Under the pieces are notes generated by a model. It saw only the letters and a list, made by a program, of their open reading frames with translations. It was not told the origin of the DNA and ran no database searches. This document shows, piece after piece, positions 45,303 through 55,362 of a stretch of 64,000 nucleotides of DNA (the first letter of the stretch is position 1; every line of letters begins with the position of its first letter). The stretch is taken from contig JASANH010001278.1 of NCBI GenBank assembly GCA_030248295.1, positions 179,501 through 243,500 of the forward strand, written 5' to 3'. The translations under genes were made by a program, and so were the position numbers. Source of the stretch: Mesodorylaimus sp. YZB2_4. Lineage: Eukaryota > Nematoda > Enoplea > Dorylaimida > Dorylaimidae.

Positions 45303-45867
45303 TCCTGTAAGGAAGCAACGGCAAACCTCGGCAATCTCTGGGGGAGATGCTACCCAGGAGCGGGGGGACGTTTTACAGGCAGAACCCCGAACTGCCATCA
45401 CTGCGAGTTTAAGCCCTAAAGGCGCGCAGCTTTTTAACCGGTTTACGCTCAACAATTGCATCCACTCCTTAGGTAGATACCACTCATTTCAACATCAAGG
45501 CAACGGGTTTTAGGAAATGCATTAGTGCACTATCGATCGACAATACTAGAAAAGGTAGGCTCATGGCTCATCGCGAACATTTATGGTGACTTCACAACGA
45601 CCCCCCTTTGTGTCACTGGACCATACCTGAGGTCAGCGGCGCCAGAGACGGTGTTTACCTTGTGAGCAGTACATATGTACACAAAAAAATATATGCGGGT
45701 GTTTTGGGTATCTTAACTATTACTTCACAGGCATAAAAGCCACGGTGCCAGGTTAGTTTCTGGTATGCCGAAAAGCAGATCTAATTCGTTGGAGGAGTCA
45801 TCTCGCGCCGTAATTCAAATTTCCCGCTCAACAATCATAGCTGCAAATAGCCTGAGCATCATGGGCG

Positions 45868-46312
45868 TTTGAGAGGCAATCGCTACTCATCGCTAAGCTC
45901 CGCTTAGCTGCACTAACGCCTGCGTAGCGTTGCACGTTTTTTGGGTTGTACTGTACATGGCTGGAAAACTGGGAAGCCTGGGAAAGTCAGGAGAAATAGG
46001 GAATTTTGAGCCAAAATCAGAGAGGACTAAGAGGCTGCAAATTTCGAATCCACCGCATTGCATGTGTTGTCATGCTGGGAGTCAGTAATTAAATTAAAAT
46101 GACCGTGTGCGCACTTGAAACGCTCTCGATCGTTTCCTTTCTAACTAAATCAAAGTTACTGACGTCAACGACAGAGTTTGATCAGAACCCAACCCCCTAT
46201 CAGAACTAACCTTAAACTATGGGGGTCTTTCGAAAAGCTGGCGATATCTCTGCACAGTCATTCACTAGCCGCATTCACAAATCCGAGTTTGAATAATCCA
46301 GTCACACAAACC
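45868..46312. other. Hairpin stretch and upstream flank of the secreted-protein copy 2
   Basis: 45868-45941 contains the GCTAAGCTCCGCTTAGC hairpin. From about 45942 the sequence mirrors 28196-28560, the upstream flank of the first copy, including ACACATGCAATGCGGTGG in inverse sense. Confidence 0.6.
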
Positions 46313-46759
46313 ATGAATTCCTTCGTCGTCGCCACTCTCATCGCTCTGTTGGCCATGACCTCGGCTTCCCTTATGCCAGAATCTGATTCCCCCTTGGCCG
46401 AACCTTAACGCCAGCCCATCAATCGCGCTCTGTTGTTGCAAGCCACCAAGAAGGCCATCGCCGTCGAAGAATGCGTCAACACGTACAAAAATGTGCCCGA
46501 CTCTGATGACGAAGTGTCGCGATGCGTTTTGAATATTTTCAGCAAAGAACTGGAAGTGGCCAAGCAATTGTTCAACTATTTCCTGGAGAGCAGGGGTTTC
46601 GATTTCGATAGCTTCTTCGCCAACGCCAGTTTCGAAGTGAGAAGCTTCATTCAGATTGCCAGGCAAAGAGTGTTTGGTGTCGTGGGGGAGAAGCTGCACA
46701 ACTTTGCTGGCTCTGTGATCAAGCAGGCTCACAAATGGGCTGGAAAAATCTTTGGTTAA
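46313..46759 (+). pseudogene. Small secreted protein, copy 2, nonsense-mutated
   Basis: Mirror copy of the gene at 27741-28195. It keeps the signal peptide (MNSFVVATLIALLAMTSAS) and the frame of the remaining part, including DEVSRCVLNIF, SFFANASFEVRSFIQIARQR and the end KWAGKIFG. A TAA stop at 46406-46408 replaces the CAA glutamine codon of copy 1 (EPQRQP), 31 codons in. Copy 1 has the opposite state: this codon intact but an 8-nt insertion further on. Neither copy can make the full-length protein as written. A selenocysteine or readthrough role for the stop is not suggested by anything seen. Confidence 0.75.
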
Positions 46760-48470
46760 ATCGCGAAGAGTTCCTCTTCATTTGATGCATTAGTCACAAC
46801 GTGATTTTTGTAATAAAAATTGGCATATGTACTAGGTTGGATACGGGATGAGTTTCTCGTTAACGTCCTTTTTTCCAGCAAAACACCCGCACTCACAACT
46901 TTCGCCATTTCTGGCTAAGATCTGAGTAATTTTCTTAGCTTGACTTACTCAGATTGTCAGAAAGAATTTAGTCAGAGTTATGCAGAAGTTAGTCAGTCGT
47001 AGTAAGAAATGTGTGACTTTTCTGCGCAATACTGAGTAAGATCTTAGCTATCAAGAAAACTAACCCTGATCATTTTACCTGGTGTTCTACGGGTATATCG
47101 CGCAAGCTTTTTCACAAGTCTGCATCAGACAACTATATTATTCAACGTGACATGTGATAGCAGCTAAGAAGTTTCTATCGCTAATCGTCAATTTCGATCT
47201 CCTAACATTAATAGAATTCGCTACTACGTAGTCTGTGGCATCCAGCAATAAATGAAAGCGATCGTATTTACTTTTATAAATATTTTCGCCTTGCTCTTCT
47301 TTTTATTCAAATAGACGAACCCGTTTTAGCAGAGCTGATGGTTCGTCCATACTTTCGCTAATCCCTCGATCTCGATCTTGTTCGACATGCTTGACCTCAT
47401 CCTGAACGAGCTCGTCCCACACAGACCACGCAAGAGAGGGGCAATGGCCTTCTTCGATAAGCTGCAATACCGCATGGGGCTCCCTTTCCATAAAAATAAA
47501 GTGTTTTCGTAAATAGAATAGGCGAGGACACAACTTACAGACTAGGCTTTGAGTGTTCCTCCGTTCCGCCCAACAAGGGTGTGCAGACCTTTGCTGTTTC
47601 AGGCCCCATGCTTGACCCAGGAAAAAATTTTTGAATGCTTTGCGGGGCGAAGACCCCCTGTTTTGCCCGTCTGGCAAGGTTGTGCAGGTAGCAGCCACCT
47701 TTGGTGTTTCAGACCACTTGTTTTACCGCTACCCCCTTAAGGGAAATTTTGTAAAAACCCCTCTTCTGGATGTTTTTCTTGGCAAAACGGCCCGCCATGT
47801 CTTCGAATTTTATTGATGGAGGAATGCATGACTTTTGAGTACAATTGAAATCTCTCTTTCGGCTCGGGTTCTCAGGGGCTTCAGGTCGTAGTATGAGGAC
47901 TTACAACCTGGGACTAAACTCATCAATTGCGCACACACATCAATTGACCACACAAATATTCCCGACACGCACGTAAACACCTACTCCCGGTGTTACCCAT
48001 ACCGTGTGGGCTTCAGAATTCGTGGCCTCAATTAATATCGATCGTTGCCACGTACTGTACGCTCTGTCTTTGTTTTTGCCTGCGCTCGCATTCGTATTTT
48101 AATCTGGAAGTACGTCAATCTCATTTGATATTTGGCTTGTGGCCACTCGATGGTCTTGATCGTTCGAATTCCCATGGGTCCTTTCCGAGCTGACCTCGCT
48201 GGACAGGTATCGAAAGTGCAAATTTTCCGCCTCGTTTCAGCTTATATTCAATGACTGAAAATCGGTCTAAGGAAAAGCTTTTAAAAAACCTGGATCACTG
48301 AAGTGTGCTTTAGTAATGAAAATAGGGTCATTAGCAAAAAACAAAGAAAATGCAAAAAATCCCGATCCCGATCCCGAAAAAAGGTGAGCTCGACTATCCT
48401 TAAGGAGAAGCAAGGGTCGACTCCTTGACGGGTTAAAAGTTTTGTTTTTTTTTTCTTTCCTCCATGGAAG
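46760..48470. other. Non-coding part of arm B'
   Basis: 46760-46890 and 47860-48470 mirror arm B. Between them, 46900-47060 is an imperfect inverted repeat (GCTAAGATCTGAGTAA against its inverse near 47040), and 47060-47860 has no counterpart in arm B and no recognised gene. 47840-47900 contains the empty site for the MITE seen in arm B. Confidence 0.55.
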
Positions 48471-51400
48471 GCACGTTGTTGTGACCAAAGAACATGAATT
48501 ATCGTGACCGCCTTTTGTTAGGATGTTTATTATTATTATTTTTTTATGTTATTTCTCAACGCCCTACTCTAACAAATTCACGAGAGACGGCTCTGCAAAA
48601 TAATCCAGGAACATGCGCGGTGACAGAATACACCTGGCTCGTTTCAGTCGAAACTTTCAACCTCCTCCGCAGTGCATCCCACAAGTCCACTTTCTTGTCC
48701 TCCGCCTCGAAGTCAGCCCTCGCATACCATATGCACCGCTGTGCTGACTGCAAAACCATGTTTGCAGCGCAGGAGATATGCTTGCGATGTTGGCCAGTGA
48801 TACCAAAGATCTTATTCTCCTCCCTCAAAATCATTGATTGGTCAACTTTCTTTAACAGAAACTCCACTTTTTCCCAGAATTCAAGTGTTCTATGGCACTG
48901 GACGAAAACGTGGTACACATCCTCATACTTATCTGTTCCCTGCTTCTTACAGTACTTGCAGTGTGAATCAACCTCCGTTGCAAAGTGCGAGACTTTGCTC
49001 CCTGTGTACAATGCCTTATACAGTAGAGCGTAGTGTATACTTCGCGTATGGCCATCGACGTGCTTGGTCCTATTGAGCCTCCAGTGAGCCCTAAAGTCGA
49101 TATGCTCGTTTCCCAACTTCCCCTTCCAATACTCCTGCATTGCTAGCGTAGCTTTCCCCGCCCTCTTTTCTATCATGTGTTCATACAGCAGCTTGGTCTT
49201 GACGTGTTTCATTGGGTATGTTCTTGCATCCAATCCAACAGTGCCTTGATCCAGTAAGCTAAATTTGGCAGTCTTTACAGCACTGCGTATATCCCTGTAC
49301 AGCTGGGGCACCGCTATGTTGTCCAATTGGTTCAGGCTCGCATATCGCACTCTATCATAGAAAAAATCAAAGCACGCACTCTACGCAGCATCCTGCTGTG
49401 CAGTCAGTCTGCGTAGAAGAAGCATTAATCGGAAAGCTAGCACCTTGGTATTCACGTCTGGATAGTTAACCCCTCCGAGGTCCCTGCTGTTTTAAAATTA
49501 ATTGGTTCACCATGTTAGATTTGGATGGATGCCAGAAATAAGCATCCATATGTTTCTCAACAAAACTCTGGAAATCAGCATCCGGCGCAATAATCGATGC
49601 TAAGTACCACACTTTGGACAGAAAATAGGTGTTCAGAACATGGACTCTCCCAAAATATGATATCTCGCAGTGCGGACTCCTACTATTCAAGGTCCCTATA
49701 TGATCTCTTACAGCTGCCCAGTTTTCCGCTATCTCTATGCCAGTGCTGCGAATCCAAAATCCATACACTTTTAACTGCTGGACCAAATACTTGGACAGAT
49801 CCTCCTCCATCCCCGTCCTGTTCGCTGCTGTCGCACCTAGTGGTAAAATTTTGGTTTTTGCCTCTTTCAGAGTGGCGCCCGAGGCATTCCTAAATGTTTT
49901 GTATACTTTGTACTTTGTCAAAAATGCGTTTGATAGAGGCAGTATCCGCCACCAAAAAGCTGGTATCATCAGCAAAATTGCTGATTTTCAGCTCCCGTCC
50001 TAATATGTCTAATCCTTTCACAGCTGCGTCCCTCCTAATGAAATTGGTGACTGTCTCTGAGACGAGCACGTACAATAAGGCCGACAAAGGGCACCCCTGC
50101 CGGATTCCTCTGCTTGGAGTAAAGGGAGATGAGATGAATCCATTCACCTGCACCGCTGATGAGACCCTCCCCAGTTTATAGATCAGTCGAATCCAGTTTT
50201 GGAACACTGGTCCTAGCCCAAAGTATTCGAGTACTCTATCCATATATTTCCATTCGACTATGTCGAAGGCTGCCATATGGTCCACAGAAAGAAGCATTCC
50301 TTCCGCACCAGTCTCACTGATGTACTCTACAGCATTGTAGAGGGTCAAGACCCCGTCTCTTATGTCTCTTCCAGGCACCGAGCAGGGCTGGTCCAGATGG
50401 ACCACCTTTCCCATCACTTTCCTTAGTCTCATGACCAGATTTTTTGCCAGAATCTTATAGTCCACATTTAGCATTGTCAGTGGCCGCCAGTTAGACCTTT
50501 CCGCCTTATCCCCTTCCCCCTTGTACAGTTGCGAAATAATGCCAAAGTAGCAGCTGGGAGGGAGGGCGCCCAGCCTTGATGAGGCCCCGTAAACCTTACT
50601 CAGTATCCATCCTATGTCAGCCGAGAAAAGACTGTAAAATTCGATTGGCAGGCCGTCGCTGCCTGGCGACTTCTTCTTCTTGAATTTGCTCATCGCAGTC
50701 CGTACTTTCTCTTCGTCAATCTCCTTGCCTAGTTCCTCCCTGTCTTCGACATCTGCCAAGCAGTAAGGAGCCTGTCCCGAGAAGCGATCAGCGGCCTCCC
50801 CGTCAATCGATCCTGTACTAGTAAACAAACACGCGTACTGCCTTCTTATTTCCTGTATGACTTCCAGGTGGTCATCGTACAAGGTCCCATCCTCCCCACG
50901 GATCGCATAAATTGTCCTACTCTCAGCCGAGTTTTTTTGCATCAACTTGGCCGTTGTTAATGTAAACTGGTCAGTTGCCAGGTCCCTGTAATGCGTTTTC
51001 ATTAGCCTCTTCCTTACTTCCTCGCGATCAAAAGCTTTGAGCCTCTCACAAACATCCAAGAATTCTGCTTTCAACATCTCACTCGTGGGGTGCAAGCCTA
51101 ATAGCCTTTTAGCCCCCTCTAACTCCTTTTCTAGCCATAAGCGGCATCTTCTGTTTTCTGTATTCATCGTTTTCTTACGACCTTTACTCGTTATGCCTAT
51201 TTCATGTTTACACTCCTCCCATAACTCCAGCACATCCTCATCGGATGCGTTAGTCAACATAGTTTTCAACGCCTGAAGCTTATCCCTGATGCACTCCTGC
51301 AAAAACCGGTCCTTCACTAGGAAGTCTACATCGAGTTTCCAGTAAGAAGGACCCCTCCTTACATTAGCAAATAAAAAATTAAGTTCGAGTCCAAAAATTT

Positions 51401-51594
51401 TATGGTCTGACAGGCCCGTATTCCTAAACTTATGTTTTACATATGATGCTACCACGTTTTCAGAGCCGTAAATTCTATCAAGTCGCCCCTGCGTCTTGGT
51501 GCTGTGGGCAAGATAAGAGAATTCCCTGGCTTTTGCACGTTGTTGTGACCAAAGAACATGAATTATCGTGACCGCCTTTTGTTAGGATGTTTAT
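48471..51594 (-). mobile_element. Tx1/L1-like LINE, 5'-truncated, with 60-bp target duplication
   Basis: The element is 48531-51534 (3004 bp, minus sense) and is flanked by 60-bp direct repeats at 48471-48530 and 51535-51594 that start GCACGTTGTTGTGACC and end GGATGTTTAT. The 3' end is an (AAT)n tail (TATTATTATTATTTTTTT on the plus strand). Going 3'-ward it encodes the endonuclease end (RLDRIYGS ... SDHKIFGLEL), a long reverse transcriptase ORF (51455-49890: SPGSDGLPIEFYSLF, NWRPLTMLNVDYKILAKNL, RGIRQGCPLSALLYVLV, FADD), and a C-terminal region with a C-C-H-C finger (HCKYCKKQGTDKYEDVYHVF). Frameshifts near 49930 and 49460-49350 break the last part. Arm B has the single empty site at about 25656-25715. 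Confidence 0.93.
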
Positions 51595-52787
51595 ACTCTG
51601 GAAAAAATCAGATCATGCAGGTTTTTCAAAATCGGTTGGTCGAGGATCATGCCATTAGTGTGAACATGCTGAACTCGCTTCGATAATGCTTCAAAAACGG
51701 GGAAATTTAAATTGTGCTTAAAGAACCAGGAAAATCATTTCCCCTTCCTTGAACCATCGTTACTTTTTTTTCAGACGTTTGGAATAAGTTACAATACATG
51801 GTAGCCGCCTGATTTTCTCAGCTGAAATATTTACAGCATGGCTATGCCGTGTTTTTATCGAAAAATGCGTTCCCAGCGCGAGTGGCAGACACTCCTCCCA
51901 CAATATAGGCCACGAGCTACATCTGCTTGAAGAGACATACAGGATATCAAGAGAAGCACAAGCATCCTTGATGGAAATTCACTCTGTCCACGTGAAGTTC
52001 AGACTTTTTCTTTGCTCTAAGGCTCCTTCACTTCTAACTCGAAGATTCCGGACCGAAACAGGGGTGAAGCCTAGGTCGGGTATGATAAGCACCAGGCTTA
52101 TTCAAAAATACAAAATTGCCAGAGGTTACTTCGGAACAGGTTCTGTCGCGTTCAATCAAAAATTCTTAGAAAGTTGATGACCTATACTCCCAGTAGAACC
52201 CAGTGACTCCCACGAACGAACGACTTGTGAACGTTGCCTAGTTCCCTCGCCTTTTCACGTGTTTCTGAGCTCTTCACGCCGTGGACAACACAAGGGGACA
52301 TTACCAAGCGTGATGATGTGTCGTGAGACTCTCTTCCAAGTAGGCTCCGACGACGCTACTGTGCGTCCCAAAGCATTGAGCATGATGTCGACCTTGAAAA
52401 TTACTCAAATGCGCGTATTGTAAAAAGTCGCTGCCTCCTCTGATGATGCGTCGTCGTCGCTACTTCTGTGTGATGCGTAAAGTTCAGACTTCTTTCGACT
52501 TCTAACTCGGAAAAGACTTTGTGTAAAAGCGAGAATAATAGCGTAGTTAGACAACGGAATGCTTTAATTAGGTTTTCCATGTACTGTATGAAAAGACATA
52601 AGCAAGGCGAAGAGCTGTTTAGCAAGTGACGAGTAATTGTCACAAAAGGTCGTTTCCAGAAGCCACAACCACAATAGGCTGAGGTTACACAAACAAAGGG
52701 CTGATGGAAAGAACATAATCGTATCATGTGTGAATTGCGGCGTCATTCTGACCACGTCGCTGGACTCACATTGTCAAACGGCGTCGT
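51595..52787 (-). pseudogene. Lectin copy L8: signal-peptide exon fragment and flanks
   Basis: 51595-51900 mirrors arm B (25330-25660). At about 51921 the sequence switches to a lectin 5' end on the minus strand: ATG at 51965 with MLVLLLISCMSLQ, then cut before the exon's donor. Its 5' flank runs to about 52345 and matches the flank of copy L7. From about 52390 to 52787 comes the 3' flank of L7. So a second lectin gene once stood downstream of L7 in the same orientation and has been truncated. Confidence 0.72.
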
Positions 52788-54812
52788 TCAGGGATCGTAA
52801 GTGTAGTGAGCACAGCACACGTTGCTTGTCTTGTTTGGATTGTCTCTAGCGGACCACGTGAACAGGTCGCAGGTATTTGTGTCCAGCCAAAAGTTGAAAC
52901 TTCGACACCAAGCTTTGGTGTCGCATTGTTTGGCGCACTCTTGCATCGTCGATGAAACATGTGTGGCCATCACGATTTCAGCGGGGCAGGTATTGGGATA
53001 GTGGGTGTAGGTACGTGCCGCATCTGAAAAAGATTTGGTACAATGACATCATCATCGCTTTCAAGTAAGAGGCAATCTGAAACTATATGGACTGTATTCT
53101 TACATCACCAGCAAACAACGCACTTTTGGCTACAGGAGCAAAAAATGCTGGGATTAATCGAATGCAGCTAAGCTGAAAACTGCAATGCAGTGGACTTGTA
53201 TGATCGACCACATTAGTCACACGGATGAAGTTTCAGCGCCCATGTAACACGTCGCATAAAGTACGTCTCAAACACCTACTTTTTCTTTGCCCGCCCAGGC
53301 CCTCCTACCCGACAAGGACTGGAACGAATACCCGCATCATGTCACTGTAAGGGGTGTAGTGAGTGGACACCCTGCCTTGCTGGACATGGCTCCGAGAAGG
53401 GATAAGGTGTTTGGACTGATTTCAGCAATAAACTCATATTTTAAGGCACAAGCTTGCATTCAAAAAAATTGTCCTCTTTTAATTTTTCCTAAAATTATGT
53501 TATGAATGTCATTACTTTGCACGATTGTAATTTAAATATTAGTTTTCAAAACTCGCAGAGTGAGTTGGCGCAAGATAATTTAGCTGTACCTGTCGCGACC
53601 CGCGGGAGTAGACTAGCGCCTGTAGGAGCACGATTCAATAACCTGTAGTCTGAAGCAAACGAAATTCAGTTAGTCTTGCAGTAAAAGTTGAATAGGAGGG
53701 TGTTTTCGGAACATCTGGTTGCCGAACGTGGTTAGGTACCAGCCACTTCCAGCTTGGTAAAGCGCCTTATCTCGCGAGCCAGCATTGTGATTGGTGGGAA
53801 AATAAACTGATTATGGGGCAGCCAGTTGGAACAGGAGTTAACATTCGAACGAATAAGATCTATTATTAACTTTAAATGCGTGTCAGCTTCTTTAGTTTTC
53901 CCATAGCCATCAAAAACAGCTTCTCAAATCTATCTGAGCTTAAGAAAAATTCAGTTTCTTCAGTTTCGGCTTCACGTGAAATTTCGCGTATTGCCAGGAT
54001 ACTGTAGAAAAATTTCTCCGTGAAAAGGCAAACACAGAGAAGCTTGGTTGATGTTGCCGATTATAGGCAATACTTTTATCTGATCGATGTCATTTCCCCC
54101 CCCCCCCCCCCCCCCCCACCACCACCACACTCCTTTTCCTCCTCCCGTACGCTCTTACATGACATGACGCACAGCGGCAAGCCCGGCGCGCCGCACTGCC
54201 AGTCACCAATTAGCGGATCAGGCACATAGCAGCATTCCCACCAGATGCCCACACACAGGCCAGAAACTTTTAAGCAGTCATCTTTCTCCCTGTTTCGAAT
54301 CCACGTGTTGGCCCCTGTCAGGCTTGGTTCGAAGGTGGTGCTGGTGTCGTACCACTGCAGCTTGCCGGTTGAAATGAAGCATTCGTTAGCTGCCCCATTT
54401 TCTCGCTTAGCAGAAAACCACATGATGCTTGCATTCATTATTTCAGCCTAGGATGATCTTCAGTCATTTTTCGGCTGTTTGGAGAGCCGGCCCTTACCCT
54501 CCAAGTTGACATAATGGTCGTAAACTCGCTACTTGTATGAAATTGAGCTAACGTTCCGCCCTGGTCTTCACAAGCCTTCCACGAATCCGACCAATTAGCT
54601 GTTTTATTGGCAACGAAAAAGCAGCGATTGCCGTCAACGAAGCCCTTGTGGACATTTGTGCACGCTGCGTCGAAATCAGCCGCCGTGGCGTAACATTGGT
54701 GTTGGGCTCCTGCAAACAGAGTCCTAACTGACAGGGCATGGACAAAAATTATCTTACCCGCTTGACGAAATTCTTGAAGAGACATACAGAATATCAAGAA
54801 GAGCACAAGCAT
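52788..54812 (-). CDS. Secreted C-type lectin + PAN/Apple protein, copy L7 (intact)
   Basis: Complete four-exon gene, 263 residues. Exons in gene order: 54812-54758 (signal peptide MLVLFLIFCMSLQEFRQAG), 54709-54498, 54447-54159 (C-type lectin domain) and 53023-52788 (PAN/Apple). Donors and acceptors are standard, including GTAAGA after the second lectin exon, and all frames join. The lectin domain has CYATAADFDAAC, RCFFVANKTANW, CEDQGGTLAQF, GANTWIRNREKDD and GLCVGIWWECC: here two cysteines replace the PSS of the other copies and one residue is missing, a local change that could alter the disulfide pattern near the ligand face. The PAN part has CAKQCDTKAWCRSFNFWLDT. Its third intron holds a 22-nt C homopolymer 42 bp from the donor. 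It is the mirror of the broken copy L4. Confidence 0.88.
54096..54117. repeat. 22-nt poly-C tract in an intron of copy L7
   Basis: Uninterrupted run of 22 C on the plus strand, so 22 G in the transcript, followed by CCACC repeats, close to the donor of the second lectin exon (54159). A G run here could form a G-quadruplex and affect splicing; that is inference. Confidence 0.88.
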
Positions 54813-55362
54813 CCTTGATGGAAATTCACTCTGTCCACGTAAAGTTCAGACTTTTTCGTTGCTCCAAGGCTTCTTCTCACTTCTAACTAGAAGATTCAGA
54901 ACCGAAACAGAGAGCAAGCCTAGGTCGGGTGCGATAAGCACCAAGCTTATTCAAGAAAACAAAATTGTCATGTCACTTGGGGAAGAGGTTCTATCGCGTT
55001 CAATCAATAATTCTTAGAAAGTTGATGACCGATACTCACAATAGAACCAAGTGACGCCCACGAACGAACGACTTATGAACGTTGCCTGGCTTCCTGGCTT
55101 CTTCAAGTGTTTCTGAGCTCTTCACGCTCTGGACAACACAAGGGGACATTGAAGCGTGATGACGTGTCGTGAGCCTCTTCCAAAGGCTCACAACGACTAT
55201 ACAGTACATCACAAAACATACAGATCTTGAAAATTACTCAAATACGCGTCTTCTAAAATTCGCTGCCTCCTTGTGATGCGTAAAGTTCAGACTTTCTTAC
55301 AGCTTCTTTCGATATCTAACTCGGGAAAGGCTTTGTGGAAAAGCGAGAATAACAGCGCAGTT
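54813..55362 (-). promoter_or_regulatory. Conserved upstream flank of lectin copy L7
   Basis: This flank recurs upstream of copy L4 (22170-22612, inverse), L8 (51966-52345) and L6 (39850-40110). It should contain the promoter of these genes. No TATA box or initiator was identified with confidence. Confidence 0.5.

Larger units (their letters stand above)
41904..45867. mobile_element. Inverted-repeat-ended 4-kb segment carrying a BEN-like gene
   Basis: The segment is absent from arm B, where GAAGTTGATG.GCACAC continues into GGGTTGATACATGG. Its ends are inverted repeats of about 50 bp starting CGCCCATGATGCTCAGG (41904-41956 and 45816-45867). Homology with arm B resumes only at about 45942; the 74 bp in between contain a hairpin, GCTAAGCTCCGCTTAGC, with an outer CGCTAC/GTAGCG pair. 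Inside are an intact three-exon gene (minus) and a Tc1-like transposase fragment (plus). It may be a transposon, or a duplicated piece that moved with terminal repeats; no target duplication was found. Confidence 0.6.
40385..55362 (-). repeat. Inverted repeat arm B' (partner 22030-28735)
   Basis: Opposite-strand copy of arm B, lengthened to 15 kb. Removing three insertions (40566-41884, about 41902-45941 and 48531-51534) brings it to about the same length as arm B. It holds the secreted-protein copy 2, lectin copy L7 and the 5' fragment L8. Confidence 0.82.

Noticed and set aside
46406..46408. TAA in the secreted-protein copy as programmed readthrough
   Set aside because: The mirror copy has a plain CAA there and nothing nearby suggests a recoding signal; an ordinary nonsense mutation explains it.
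49597..49893. Plus-strand frames within the LINE
   Set aside because: They are antisense to the LINE coding region and have no independent support.
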